From assembly GCA_026770585.1 (NCBI GenBank), contig MU646328.1, positions 842,109 through 864,280 on the forward strand: DNA of 22,172 nt. Reading direction: 5' to 3'. The position numbers were made by a program, and so were the translations under genes. The stretch comes from Baffinella frigidus. Taxonomy: Eukaryota; Cryptophyceae; Cryptomonadales; Baffinellaceae. Positions 9,001-15,360 of this stretch are shown here, piece by piece; position 1 is the first letter of the stretch; every line of letters starts with the position of its first letter. The notes below the pieces were generated by a model. It was not told the origin of the DNA, ran no database searches, and saw only the letters and a program-made list of their open reading frames with translations.

Positions 9001-10919
9001 GTCCCTACGGATTGCCTACCGTAGGGTCCTAGGTCTTATCGCTTAGGGGTTATTCGAAATCCCTTCGAAGTCCGCTGTGTGGATTTGAGCCGGCGCGCAT
9101 TTTTTCACAAAATTCGGTGCGTATTTATTTTGAACCTGTTTTATATCGAATCTTTTTCGCCTGAGATGCGAGGCTCCCCCCGCCCGTGGTGCGGTTTGTG
9201 CCAAAGGCTCAAGACCTGAAGGACATGCTTCACGTGCGCGTTTGATACCCCCCCTCGTTCGCGGCGCGCGGCACCCCAAACCCTAACCTTAAACCCTGAA
9301 CCCTACACCTGAAACCCTACACCTTAAACCCTGAACCCTGAACCCTAAACCCTAAACCCTAAACCCTGAACCCTAAACCCTACACCTTGAACCCTAAACC
9401 CTAAACCCCAAACCCTAAACCCGAAACCTTAAACCCTAAACCCTAAACCCGAAACCCTAAACCTTAAACCCGAAACCCTAACCTCTAAACCCTAACCTCT
9501 AAACCCTACACCCTGACCCCCACACCCTACACCCCAAAACCTACACCTTAAACCCTAAACCCTGAAACAGGACACGGCAGCCCACCCTGTGGCGTTCTAC
9601 TGCACGGCGGGTAAGGACCGCACGGGCATCATCGCCATGCTGGTGAGCCCCTCACCCCTACACACGAAACCGCTGCCCTGGCGATAGTAATCGCTACCCG
9701 AGCGATGCGGACTTACTGTTCCGAACGCTCTGGTTGATGACGACCCCTCAACCCCAAACCTGGAACCCGAGACCCTAGACCCTAAGCCATACACCCCTGA
9801 CCCCGTGGCGTTCTACTGTAATGCGAAAAGCTTACGTTAATGGAGGACCCCTTAAGTCCCTCGTTAACGTGGGCTTGCCAGCTCTAAAACGATTTTAAAA
9901 ACGATTTTAGGACTTTTAAAGCCCAAGAATGTTTTCCATCATAAATTTTGTACCAAAGTTACTACTCCGTTAACGTAAGCTTTTTGCATGACCTGCACGG
10001 CGGGTAAGGACCGCACTGGAGTCATTGCGATACTGGTAACCCCTCTTTTCCTCCCCATTTTCCTCCTCCTGAACTCTAACCCCTCACCCCTAACCCCTAA
10101 CCATGCACGGCGGCGCGCCCTGTGGCCGCCATGGTGGTACACCCGGGGATAGAGCTTAGGGTTCAGGGTTAAGGGGTACGGGCATGGCGCTTGTGGTGTA
10201 GGGTAACCCCTGAACCCCACACCCTACACCTTACACCCTACACCCTACACCCTACACCCTAAGCCCCGACACCTAAGCCCTGAACGCTACTGCACGGCGG
10301 GCAAGGACCGCAAGAGGAGAGAGTTGACCCCTGAACCCCAAACCCCAAATCCTACACCCTACACGGCGGGTAAGGGCCGCAAGAGGAGAGAGTTGACCAC
10401 CATCGCCATGCTGGTCAACTCTCTCCTCTTCCTCCTCCTCACCCATCCACCCTCCACCCTAACGATAAAGCATCATCTGGGGTGCATCCCACCTCCTCCT
10501 CCGCCTCGCCTCCGAACCCTCACCCCCGAACCCGTAAACGCTAAGCCCTAAACCCCAACGCCCAACCCCTCACCCTACACGGCGGTTGAGGACCGCACCG
10601 GGATTATCGCCATGCTGGTAAAACCTAAACCCCTAAACCCGAACTCGTGATGTTTTAAAGACATGGCATATTTTCAAAAAAAAGTAAACGTTAAACCCTA
10701 AACCCTAAACCCTAATCCTAAACCCCAGACCCCCAAGCCCGGACCCCTGACCCCTGACCCCTGACCCCTAACCCCTGAACCCCAATCCCTATAACCTAAG
10801 CCCAACACCCTAAATCCGAAAACCTCGACGCTAGGTGTTGTCGGTGCTGGGGGTCGGGCGGGAGGACATCCTCAACCCTAACCCCCACACCCTACACCCT
10901 ACACCCTACACCCTACACC

Positions 10920-10958
<39 letters not shown>

Positions 10959-10996
10959 ACCCTAACCCCCACACCCTACACCCTAAACCCTACACC

Positions 10997-11035
<39 letters not shown>

Positions 11036-11073
11036 ACCCTAACCCCCACACCCTACACCCTAAACCGTACACC

Positions 11074-11119
<46 letters not shown>

Positions 11120-13784
11120 ACCCTGCAACTCAAATCCTAATATCTAAGACACGTACCTCAAAGGTGCTGTCGGTGCTGGGGGTGGGGCGGGAGGACATCC
11201 TCAACGACTACGTCTTGTCTGACACCGTCTACCAGGTTCCCCAACCCCCAAACCGTAAGCCCTGAACCCTGAACCCTGAACCCGAAACCCGACACCCAAA
11301 ACCCGAAACCGGAAACCCGAAACCCGAAACCCGAATCCCGAATCCCGAAACCCTAGACAGTCAACCCGAAACCCGAAACCCGAAACCCGGTCAGACGACT
11401 ACGTCAAATCTGACGCGGTCTGCCAGGTGTTGCCCCACACCCCAAACTTAACAGGGTAACGGCCTGAAAATGGGGTAGTTAGGCCTACGGGATTGCCTAG
11501 GACCTCCTACTGTAGGCCGAGACGTTTTGGTCCTAGGATCCCTCGGCCTACGGTAGGAGATCCTAGGCAATGCCGTATGCCTAACTACCCCATTTTCAGG
11601 CCGTTAGCCTATGAAACTGCGAATACGTGTTGCAGCGGGCGATCAGCACACAGTGAGCTTCGCAGATCGGTCTATTTATTTTCGTGGTAGTAATTGAGAA
11701 TTGCTCGGTACAGTACATGGGCATCTTGTTAACCGATATCTCGACCAGATTGCTCGTCGAAATTTCCTGCGAAGCCCACTGTGTGAACAGCCCCTCAGAA
11801 ACACCTTGTTTGATAGCCCTAAACCCTACAACCTACAACTGAAACGCTACACCTGAAACCTGAAACTCGAAACCCGAAACCCGAAACCCGAAACCCGAAA
11901 CCCGAAACCCTATCTACCAGGCACCTCCCGTAAACCCCAGCCCCTGCACCTCACAGGAGATGGGCGATAAGAACGCCATGGTNNNNNNNNNNNNNNNNNN
12001 NNNNNNNNNNNNNNNNNNNNNNNNNNNNNNNNNNNNNNNNNNNNNNNNNNNNNNNNNNNNNNNNNNNNNNNNNNNNNNNNNNCTCCCTCCCCCCTCCCCC
12101 CTTCACATGTTTTTGTCAGAACCTGCTTTTGCCAACAACTGGCGGGGGGAGAAGAGAGGAGGCGAGGGTTTAGGGTTTAAGGGTTTGTGTTCCATACTCG
12201 ACGCGAGAAGAAGGCGCCCTGCTTGACAACTTATCTCGCGAGAAGTGGTTCCTGTCAACTTTTCAGCTTTTCGCGTGATAAGTGGTTCTCAAAAGTGGTT
12301 CCTGACGCCGCTGCCTCTGGATGGGAGCAGTTGGACCCCGAGAAGTTCCTCCGCGCGCCGCGCTACGTCATGGAGCAGGTCCCCGCCACCATGTGATTTG
12401 ACCAATGATGAAATTTGACTAGTGGTGAGCTTTGACCACGATGAGATTTGACCAGCCACGAGATTTGACTAATGGTGCGGTTTGCCACATCTCAGGATAA
12501 GGTCACGTGCCGACCACGCGTTATCAGACAGCTGGGGTACTCGGGCGTCTGTCCCGCACACACTCATTCAGTACCACGAATCGAAACGCCGCGTTCTGAA
12601 ATGTCCACTTCTTCTCCTTTGTTTTGCAGAAGCTCGACGAACAACACGGTTGCCCTATCCCGTCTACTTAAGGGATAAATCATATCCCTTAAGTGGCCAG
12701 GCAGTCAAGATTGACTGCCAAGACGTCCTAGGCAGGTCCTAGGGCCCAACGGTAGGGCGTATGGGCCTACTCGCCACTCAAGGGTTGTCGGGCTTTAATT
12801 TTGTACCGGGTTCTGAATTGGTCTCTTGGTGGACAGACGATGGACTTGCTCGGGGAGAAACACAGGGGCCCAGTCGGCTACAGGGGTACCTCGCTCATAA
12901 GAAATAGCCTCCCCCTAGGACCCTACAGGGGTACCTCGCTCATAAGAAACTGCCACCCTCCCTAGGACCACCTTAGGGCCCTACGCATGGTCCTACTGTA
13001 GGGTCCTAGGGAGAGGCGGTTTCTTATGAGCGAGGTACCCCTGTACGGTAGGCCTATGCCTACGGTCATACGGTGGTCCTAGGGGGGGAGGCGGTTTCTT
13101 ATGAGTGAGGTACCCCTGTACCTGGACAGCATCGGCTTCGGGAACGACACGATCCTAAAGTTGATCCTGAAGATATGCACCAGATTTGTACCAGCAACAC
13201 GCCGAAACTAGCAAAAGTCAATAGCCCGCCGCCGCAACAAAGTGGGTTTTGTACCACGAAACGGCTGTTAATCGAAACGTCGCGTTCTTATCTCAGAAAA
13301 CGAGTTCTAAAACTCGTTTTCTTAAGTCAATTCCCCTACAAATTCGTCAACTTATTCTTTACTCTCCGCATGAGTTGACAAATTTGTAGGGGAATTGACT
13401 TAAGAAAACGAGTTTTAGAACTCGTTTTCTGAGATAAGTTCTGAGATTTCCACTTGTGGTCTGGCGTGGCTTGCTCCTCGTGTTCTGAATTTCTCTTTTT
13501 TGTTGACAGACAATGGACCTGCTCGAGGAGAAACACGGGGGGCGAAAGTTGATTCTGACGATTTGTACCAGAAAGACACCAAAAGTCAACGGCCCGCCGC
13601 CGCAATAATGCGGGGTTTGTACCACGAAACGACATTTAAGCGAATCGTCGCGTTCTGAAATTCACATTTTTGACAGACGATGGACCTGCTCGAGGAGAAG
13701 CACGGGGGGCCAGTGGGCTACCTGGAAAGCATCGGTTTCGGGAAGGACAAGGTCGAGGCTTTGCGCATGGCCTTGTGCGAGTAG
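3008..13784 (+). CDS. Tyrosine/phosphoinositide phosphatase (Y_phosphatase3, LipA/MptpB-like), 11 exons
   Basis: Eleven exons assemble in phase into 351 residues: 3008-3364, 3798-3883, 5535-5580, 5726-5805, 7559-7647, 8767-8840, 9571-9642, 11164-11235, 11957-11980, 12331-12378 and 13677-13784 (stop TAG). Residues 1-26 form a signal-peptide-like leader (core AVALVVLLAASG) with an aromatic W27 after HPSAA; the following Arg/Ala-rich stretch could be a plastid transit peptide. Family landmarks appear in order: NVRDM (85-89), KPGRLFRT (98-105), TLIDLRS (125-131), GLPLLNELILEYSGPSIKAV (from 220), the phosphatase loop CTAGKDR with Cys255 and Arg261, and the C-terminal EKHGGPVGYLESIGF repeat-like end. 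Members hydrolyse phosphate from tyrosine or phosphoinositides through a cysteinyl-phosphate intermediate. The usual His before the catalytic Cys is Tyr254 here. Weak points are the exon 2 and exon 10 donors, the AAAG acceptor of exon 8, and exon 9, whose donor abuts the N gap, so more coding sequence could be missing there. ATG 3017 is an alternative start. Confidence 0.85.
3504..3640 (+). repeat. 137-bp direct repeat, copy 1
   Basis: This segment in phosphatase intron 1 is nearly identical to 5090-5226 in intron 2, same length and orientation. Both begin CCGGCGAGGCGTAG and end ACAGCTTCCGGCG. It is bounded on the right by a foldback element (3656-3770). A short palindrome AATTCGGG sits inside. 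No coding signal. Confidence 0.8.
3656..3770. mobile_element. Foldback element in phosphatase intron 1
   Basis: The arms are inverted: TAGTAGCCAGCGGGCGCC at the left and GGTGCCCGCTGACTACTA at the right, with a further inverted pair CCCGTTGGGAA / TTCCCAACGGG inside. A related half-sequence AGTCAGCGGGCACC lies at about 3397. Its right end is 27 bases upstream of exon 2. Confidence 0.6.
4074..4385. mobile_element. Foldback element with a second foldback nested inside
   Basis: The outer arms begin ATCCGGGGACATGTTT and end AACATGTTCCCGGAT and are related to the element at 511-648. Between them, 4120-4271 is a separate inverted-repeat element with ends TGTGCGGGGCGACTCAATTT and AAATTGAGTGGCCTCGCACA. 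The layout indicates that the inner element inserted into the outer one. AT content is higher than in the surroundings. Confidence 0.7.
4424..5069. mobile_element. Composite foldback element, family A arms, in phosphatase intron 2
   Basis: Family A arms lie at 4424-4545 (forward) and 4950-5069 (reversed); both outer ends read CGGGTTxxCGGACTAT-like when viewed from outside. The roughly 400-base interior holds no inverted-repeat partner I could pair and no convincing exon. A short inverted pair (near 4863-4905, GCCGGATTCCGGC) is visible. Confidence 0.6.
5090..5226 (+). repeat. 137-bp direct repeat, copy 2
   Basis: Second copy of the sequence at 3504-3640, by eye over 90 percent identical and with no length change. 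It directly follows the family A composite. The two copies bracket exon 2 of the phosphatase gene. Confidence 0.8.
5452..5508 (+). repeat. Tandem duplication of a 26-base unit
   Basis: A CTACGGATATCCTAACCGAC unit occurs twice in succession, just upstream of the exon 3 acceptor at 5534. The sequence resembles the CCTACGGATTGCC core of the CCACACAG-type foldback elements found elsewhere in the window. Confidence 0.6.
5590..5712. repeat. Telomere-like array (CCCTAAACCCCAAA)n, phosphatase intron 3
   Basis: Alternating CCCTAAA and CCCCAAA units fill intron 3 from just after the exon 3 donor to just before the exon 4 acceptor, interrupted by about 45 bases of unique sequence near 5650. C-rich on the coding strand. 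Confidence 0.85.
5811..6784. repeat. Telomere-like and minisatellite DNA of phosphatase intron 4
   Basis: G-rich on the coding strand, opposite to the C-rich introns 3 and 6 to 8. It holds GGGTTTA-type units between the exon fragments, a clean run of GTGTAGG units (about 6069-6190), a run of 7-base GGAGCAG units in two blocks separated by GGGGTGAG (6561-6684), and GGGGTGAG/GGGTTAG units to about 6784. Frames through it give low-complexity peptides only. Confidence 0.85.
5900..6510 (+). pseudogene. Five partial copies of the exon 4 end of the phosphatase gene
   Basis: After intact exon 4 (5726-5805) the 3' part of that exon recurs at 5902-5941, 6018-6043, 6244-6293, 6383-6421 and 6484-6510. 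The intact exon ends EALYRRGVFKRL and then AG|GTTAGG. Most copies encode a variant of YRRGVFKRL; the third keeps LIDEALYRRGVFQRL, while others carry stops or frameshifts. All five end exactly at the exon boundary, followed by GT (GTTTGG, GTTTCG, GTGTGA). None has a recognisable acceptor. Copies at 5902 and 6383 also share about 40 bases of upstream intron, so part of the array arose by duplicating larger pieces. Confidence 0.8.
6887..7025. mobile_element. 137-bp foldback element with CACTTAGCAG ends, copy 1
   Basis: The ends are CCACTTAGCAGC and GCTGCTAAGTGG. The interior is almost identical to the copy at 8144-8280, including the block AGGTTCCAGGGCAATGGATA, and both copies measure 137 bases between CACTTAG and CTAAGTG. 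A short hairpin (CACCTTGAATGCAAGGTG) lies near the left end. Both copies are in phosphatase introns. Confidence 0.8.
7314..7521. mobile_element. 208-bp foldback element with about 70-bp arms, beside exon 5
   Basis: The left arm (about 7314-7384) and right arm (about 7450-7521) are near-perfect inverted copies, with ends TAGAGCCAATGTGGTAGG and CCTACCACATTGGCTCTA. TA at each outer end fits a TA target duplication. The right end is only 37 bases upstream of the exon 5 acceptor, so a hairpin in the transcript could affect that splice site. Confidence 0.8.
7853..8150. mobile_element. Foldback element between duplicated flanks
   Basis: A short element with ends CCACGCAAGAGTG (7918) and CACTCTTGCGTGG (8090) encloses a perfect hairpin AAATAGCCAGATCTGGCTATTT. 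It is flanked by direct copies of a segment containing GGGTACGCGGCGGT and GGAGGTTCTAGCTCTGCC (7863-7911 and 8094-8143). The arrangement suggests insertion followed by, or together with, duplication of the flank. Confidence 0.55.
8144..8280. mobile_element. 137-bp foldback element with CACTTAGCAG ends, copy 2
   Basis: Second copy of the element at 6887-7025; see there. It is followed at once by a family A solo arm (8284-8415). From 8416 to the exon 6 acceptor (8766) I see no gene and no clear repeat. Confidence 0.8.
8921..9082. mobile_element. Foldback element with CCACACAGCGG ends, copy 1
   Basis: The terminal inverted repeat of about 27 bases is CCACACAGCGGGCTTCGAAG at the left and CTTCGAAGTCCGCTGTGTGG at the right. 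The interior includes GGGTCCTAGGTCTTATCGC. Other copies are at 19048-19208 (opposite orientation) and 21596-21756. An element with related ends but a different interior is at 11647-11785. It lies in phosphatase intron 6. Confidence 0.85.
9274..9569. repeat. Telomere-like array (CCCTAAACC)n abutting catalytic exon 7
   Basis: Degenerate CCCTAAA, CCCTGAA and CCCTACA units run right up to the acceptor CTGAAACAG of exon 7. The array thus supplies the branch and polypyrimidine region of the intron 3' end. Confidence 0.85.
9821..9989. mobile_element. 169-bp foldback element inserted in an exon 7 copy
   Basis: The ends are ATGCGAAAAGCTTACGTTAA and TTAACGTAAGCTTTTTGCAT. It interrupts the duplicate of the catalytic exon between the codons for FY and CTAG, compared with the intact exon at 9571-9642. 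The exact target duplication is unclear, because both flanks carry a few extra bases (TA on the left, GACC on the right). Confidence 0.75.
10381..10430 (+). other. Perfect 17-bp hairpin around an exon 7 end copy
   Basis: AAGAGGAGAGAGTTGAC at 10381-10397 is the exact reverse complement of 10414-10430. The 16-base loop holds the CACCATCGCCATGCTG end of a duplicated exon 7. The same AAGAGGAGAGAGTTGAC also occurs at 10311-10327 without a partner. Confidence 0.9.
10685..11130. repeat. Telomere-like array with higher-order repeat, phosphatase intron 7
   Basis: CCCTAAA and CCCCTGA units (10685-10830) are followed, after a truncated exon 8 copy, by an ordered array (10876-11130). Here a block CCTAACCCCCACACCCTACA plus several CCCTCAA units repeats three times, with a period of roughly 75 to 90 bases. 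Frames through it give only Thr/Leu/Asn/Pro low-complexity peptides. Confidence 0.85.
10835..11426 (+). pseudogene. Partial copies of phosphatase exon 8 flanking the intact exon
   Basis: Intact exon 8 is 11164-11235 (VLSVLGVGREDILNDYV and onward, ending at CAG|GTTCC). A 5' copy (10835-10876) carries VLSVLGVGREDILN behind a CTAG acceptor and then dissolves into telomere-like repeat with no donor. A 3' copy (11394-11426) carries DDYVKSDAVCQ and ends at CAG|GTGTTG. A further trace (TCTACCAG) is at 11913-11920. Together the two partial copies represent both edges of the exon but not a complete second exon. Confidence 0.75.
11236..11393. repeat. Array of CCCGAAA and CCCTGAA units
   Basis: Telomere-like DNA follows the exon 8 donor, dominated by CCCGAAA units. 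A similar CCCGAAA block occurs at 11820-11912 ahead of exon 9. Confidence 0.8.
11457..11606. mobile_element. 150-bp palindromic element with TAACGGCCTG ends
   Basis: The arms are near-perfect and inverted, beginning TAACGGCCTGAAAATGGGGT and ending ACCCCATTTTCAGGCCGTTA. TA at both borders fits a TA target duplication. It lies in phosphatase intron 8. The ends share ACGGCC with the larger foldback at 17123-17558, but the similarity is short. Confidence 0.8.
11647..11785. mobile_element. Foldback element with CACACAGTG ends
   Basis: The ends are CACACAGTGAGCTTCGCAG and CTGCGAAGCCCACTGTGTG. The terminal sequence resembles the CCACACAGCGG family, but the AT-rich interior differs. It is probably a related subfamily mobilised by the same, unseen, enzyme. 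Confidence 0.7.
11983..12082. other. Assembly gap of 100 N
   Basis: Exactly 100 N, the conventional size for a gap of unknown length. It begins two bases after exon 9 (GCCATG|GT), so the intron 9 donor and possibly further exons of the phosphatase are hidden. Confidence 0.99.
12394..12490 (+). repeat. Minisatellite of about 17-base TTTGACCA units
   Basis: Five to six imperfect units of the form TTTGACyAnnnnTGAGA follow soon after exon 10 (donor at 12379). No coding signal. Confidence 0.7.
12683..12785. mobile_element. MITE family 2 (TATCCCTTAAGTGGC ends)
   Basis: A roughly 105-base foldback with ends TATCCCTTAAGTGGC and a complementary right end; the conserved core includes GGTCCTAGGCAGGTCCTAGG and GTAGGGCGTATG. 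Further copies lie at 14314-14416 and 14994-15088 (both inside MITE family 1 elements), 19379-19489 and 20279-20383, with a partial reversed copy near 19893-19984. The short hyphenated repeats beside the ends (GTCAAGATTGAC here) differ between copies, which suggests divergent subfamilies. Confidence 0.8.
12879..13120. mobile_element. MITE family 1 with a second copy nested inside
   Basis: The outer element has ends CAGGGGTACCTCGCTCATAA and TTATGAGTGAGGTACCCCTG, flanked by TA on both sides. It splits a copy of exon 11: GGC-TA before and TA-CCTGGA after match GGCTACCTGG in the intact exon, proving a TA target duplication. A second copy (12924-13045) sits in the middle of the first, again at a TA. 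No transposase is visible, so these are non-autonomous, most like Tc1/mariner-type miniature elements by target site. Confidence 0.9.
13288..13437. mobile_element. 150-bp palindromic MITE, 4-bp target duplication GTTC
   Basis: Ends TTATCTCAGAAAA and TTTTCTGAGATAA, 150 bases, flanked by GTTC at 13284-13287 and 13438-13441. The host sequence is duplicated intron upstream of the exon 11 copies. The paralogues near 12590 and 13650 read CGCGTTCTGAAAT without interruption and represent the empty site. It is the same family and length as 1113-1262. Confidence 0.92.
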
Positions 13785-13926
13785 GCCAGGGGGTTGTCCG
13801 AGAAGTTGAGGTGGTTGAGGTGCGTGAGCTTGAGTGGGGGGAGACCTTGGGGGAGTAGGGGAGGGGGGCGCCTCAAGACTGGCGTACGACACACTGTAGG
13901 CCCGCCTCGGGTCAGATATTCCCCGG

Positions 13927-14048
13927 TACAGGGGTACCTCGCTCGTAAGAAACCGCCGTCCCCCCTAGGACCACCATAGGGGCCTAGGCATAGGCGTACG
14001 GTAGGGTATTAGGGGGGGGCGGTTTCTTATGAGCGAGGTACTCCTGTA
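13927..14048. mobile_element. MITE family 1 copy beside a partial exon 11
   Basis: Ends TACAGGGGTACCTCGCTCGT and GAGCGAGGTACTCCTGTA. The right end directly abuts the 3'-half copy of exon 11 (14049-14117), so the missing 5' half of that copy may lie on the far side or have been lost. Confidence 0.85.
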
Positions 14049-14294
14049 GGCTACTTGGAAAGCATCGGCTTCGGGAAGGATCACATCGAGGCTTTGTGTA
14101 TGGCCTTGTGCGAGTAGTCACTTGGCAGTCACCGGTGCCTTCGGGAATCGGTCCTAAGTTGATTTGCGACCAAAGTTGATTTGCGACTAGGATGTGGTGT
14201 GGGTAGGAGGGGAAGTGCGATAGGCCCGCCTCGGGACAGATGTTTCCTCGGAAGCTTTGTGCGTGGCGTTGTGCGTGGATGCGGCGAGCGATGC

Positions 14295-14520
14295 TACAGG
14301 GGTGACTCGCTCATCCCTTAAGTGACCAGGTGGTCAAATTTGACCACCAAGAGGTCCTAGGCAGATCCTAGGACCCTACGGTAGGGCGTATGAGCCTACT
14401 GGCCACTAAAGGGATAAGAAAGTGCCTCCCCCCTAGGACCATCATAGGGCCCCTAGAGGCATAGGCCTGCTGTAAGGTCTTGGGGGGGGGGCGGTTTCTT
14501 GTGAGCGAGGTACCCCTGTA
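14295..14520. mobile_element. MITE family 1 interrupted by a family 2 MITE
   Basis: The family 1 ends (CTACAGGGGTGACTCGCTCA and GAGCGAGGTACCCCTGTA) are split at CTCA|TAAGAAA by a family 2 element (14314-14416). Family 2 therefore inserted after family 1 at this place. Confidence 0.85.
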
Positions 14521-14592
14521 CAGCATGCGCATAGTAGACAATGGATGTGAACACATCTGGTGCGCCGACTCTCCGGTTCGGCTCGGCGATAG

Positions 14593-14724
14593 TACAGGGG
14601 TACCTCGCTCATAAGAAACCGCCCGCCCCCCTCTAGCTAGGACCACCATTGGGCCCTAGGAATAGCCCTACCGAAGGGTCCTAGCTAGGAGAAGGCGCTT
14701 TCTTATGAGCGAGGTAAACCTGTA
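14593..14724. mobile_element. MITE family 1 copy
   Basis: Ends TACAGGGGTACCTCGCTCAT and ATGAGCGAGGTAAACCTGTA, with a GCTAGGACCACCATTGGGCC interior. It is followed directly by a divergent relative starting CAGGGGTGTCTCGAATACAA, which shares the right-hand TA. Confidence 0.85.
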
Positions 14725-15146
14725 CAGGGGTGTCTCGAATACAAGAACCCGCTCCCCTCCCCAGGACCACCGTAGGGTCTTAGGGGCAGGGGTTTCTCGA
14801 ATACAAGAACCCACACCATCTTATGGCCCTACAGTAGCTTACATGCGCCTTAATTCGTGGTACCTCAACTTCTATTCACCCCTGTACATGTGGGTCCTAG
14901 GAGGAGGCGCTTTCTTATGAGTGAGGTACAGCAGTACCTCGCTCATAAGAAACGCCCACCCCCCGAGGGTCCCCATAGGTCCCTAGTAGGCATCCCTTAA
15001 GTGGCCAGCCGGTCAAAATTGACCACCATGAGGTCCTAGCTAGGGCCCTACCGTAGGGCGTATGATCCTACTGTGCACTTATGGGATAGGCCTACTGTAG
15101 GGTCCTAGAGGGGGCGTCGGTTTCTTATGAGCGAGGTACCCCTGTA
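14723..15146. mobile_element. Cluster of broken and nested MITE family 1 copies
   Basis: Two tandem starts of a variant (CAGGGGTGTCTCGAATACAA at 14725 and GGGGTTTCTCGAATACAA near 14787) precede a normal right end (near 14930) and a truncated left end at 14935. Inside the latter a family 2 MITE is inserted (14994-15088), and a normal right end closes the cluster at 15146. The stretch shows repeated insertion into the same kind of sequence. Confidence 0.7.
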
Positions 15147-15360
15147 CAGGAGTACCCCCTTGTAGAGTGCTGCGAACATGTGAGGTTCGAAGACGCGGTG
15201 CGTGTCGTGTGCGCTCAGAACCACCCTACGAGTGGTGCGGGCCCTGATTTTCGAGCAACACCTGGAAATATTTGCGCAATACATGTATCTTGTGAGAGGT
15301 GTTGCCACTGCAGCAGCAAAGAAGCGCACGCGAATCAAGATCCTTCTCCGGGGGATAGGA

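Larger units (their letters stand above)
9802..10617 (+). pseudogene. Five decayed copies of catalytic exon 7
   Basis: Intact exon 7 (9571-9642) ends in the phosphatase loop and IIAML followed by donor GTGAGC. Copies lie at 9802-9820 plus 9994-10035 (split by an insertion), 10104-10136, 10287-10310, 10362-10413 and 10577-10617. They retain parts of YCTAGKDRTG and, except the copy at 10287, end in an IAML-like end at a GT dinucleotide (GTAACC, GTAC, GTCAAC, GTAAAA). The copies at 10287 and 10362 read GKDRKRREL and GKGRKRREL through a shared inserted AAGAGGAGAGAGTTGAC. None has a good acceptor except possibly the first. They are separated by CCCTAAA-type DNA and are probably non-functional, but they offer decoy donor sites. 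Confidence 0.8.
12837..14276 (+). pseudogene. Partial copies of the terminal exon 11 around the intact one
   Basis: Intact exon 11 is 13677-13784. A copy at 12837-12880 (acceptor GGACAG, TMDLLGEKHRGPVG) resumes at 13121 after a MITE insertion (YLDSIGFG) and then diverges. A second copy at 13510-13543 encodes TMDLLEEKHGG behind TTGACAG and then diverges in the same way. A third at 14049-14117 holds only the 3' part (GYLESIGFGKDHIEALCMAL, stop TAG). A trace (EALCVALC) is at 14251-14276. Upstream intron pieces containing GTACCACGAA and CGCGTTCTGAAAT are duplicated along with the exon (near 12573, 13250 and 13620). The 13677 copy is taken as functional because it alone is complete. Confidence 0.8.

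Noticed and set aside
10835-11140. Open frame rich in Thr-Leu-Asn-Pro
   Set aside because: It is a translation of telomere-like repeats with a truncated exon 8 copy at its start. The same holds for the minus-strand frame at 5938-6237.
9274-11400. CRISPR array
   Set aside because: Repeats are 7 to 8 bases without unique spacers, in introns of a eukaryotic gene.
11960-12226. Open frame through the N gap
   Set aside because: Its continuity depends on 100 unknown bases; only the eight codons of exon 9 are supported.
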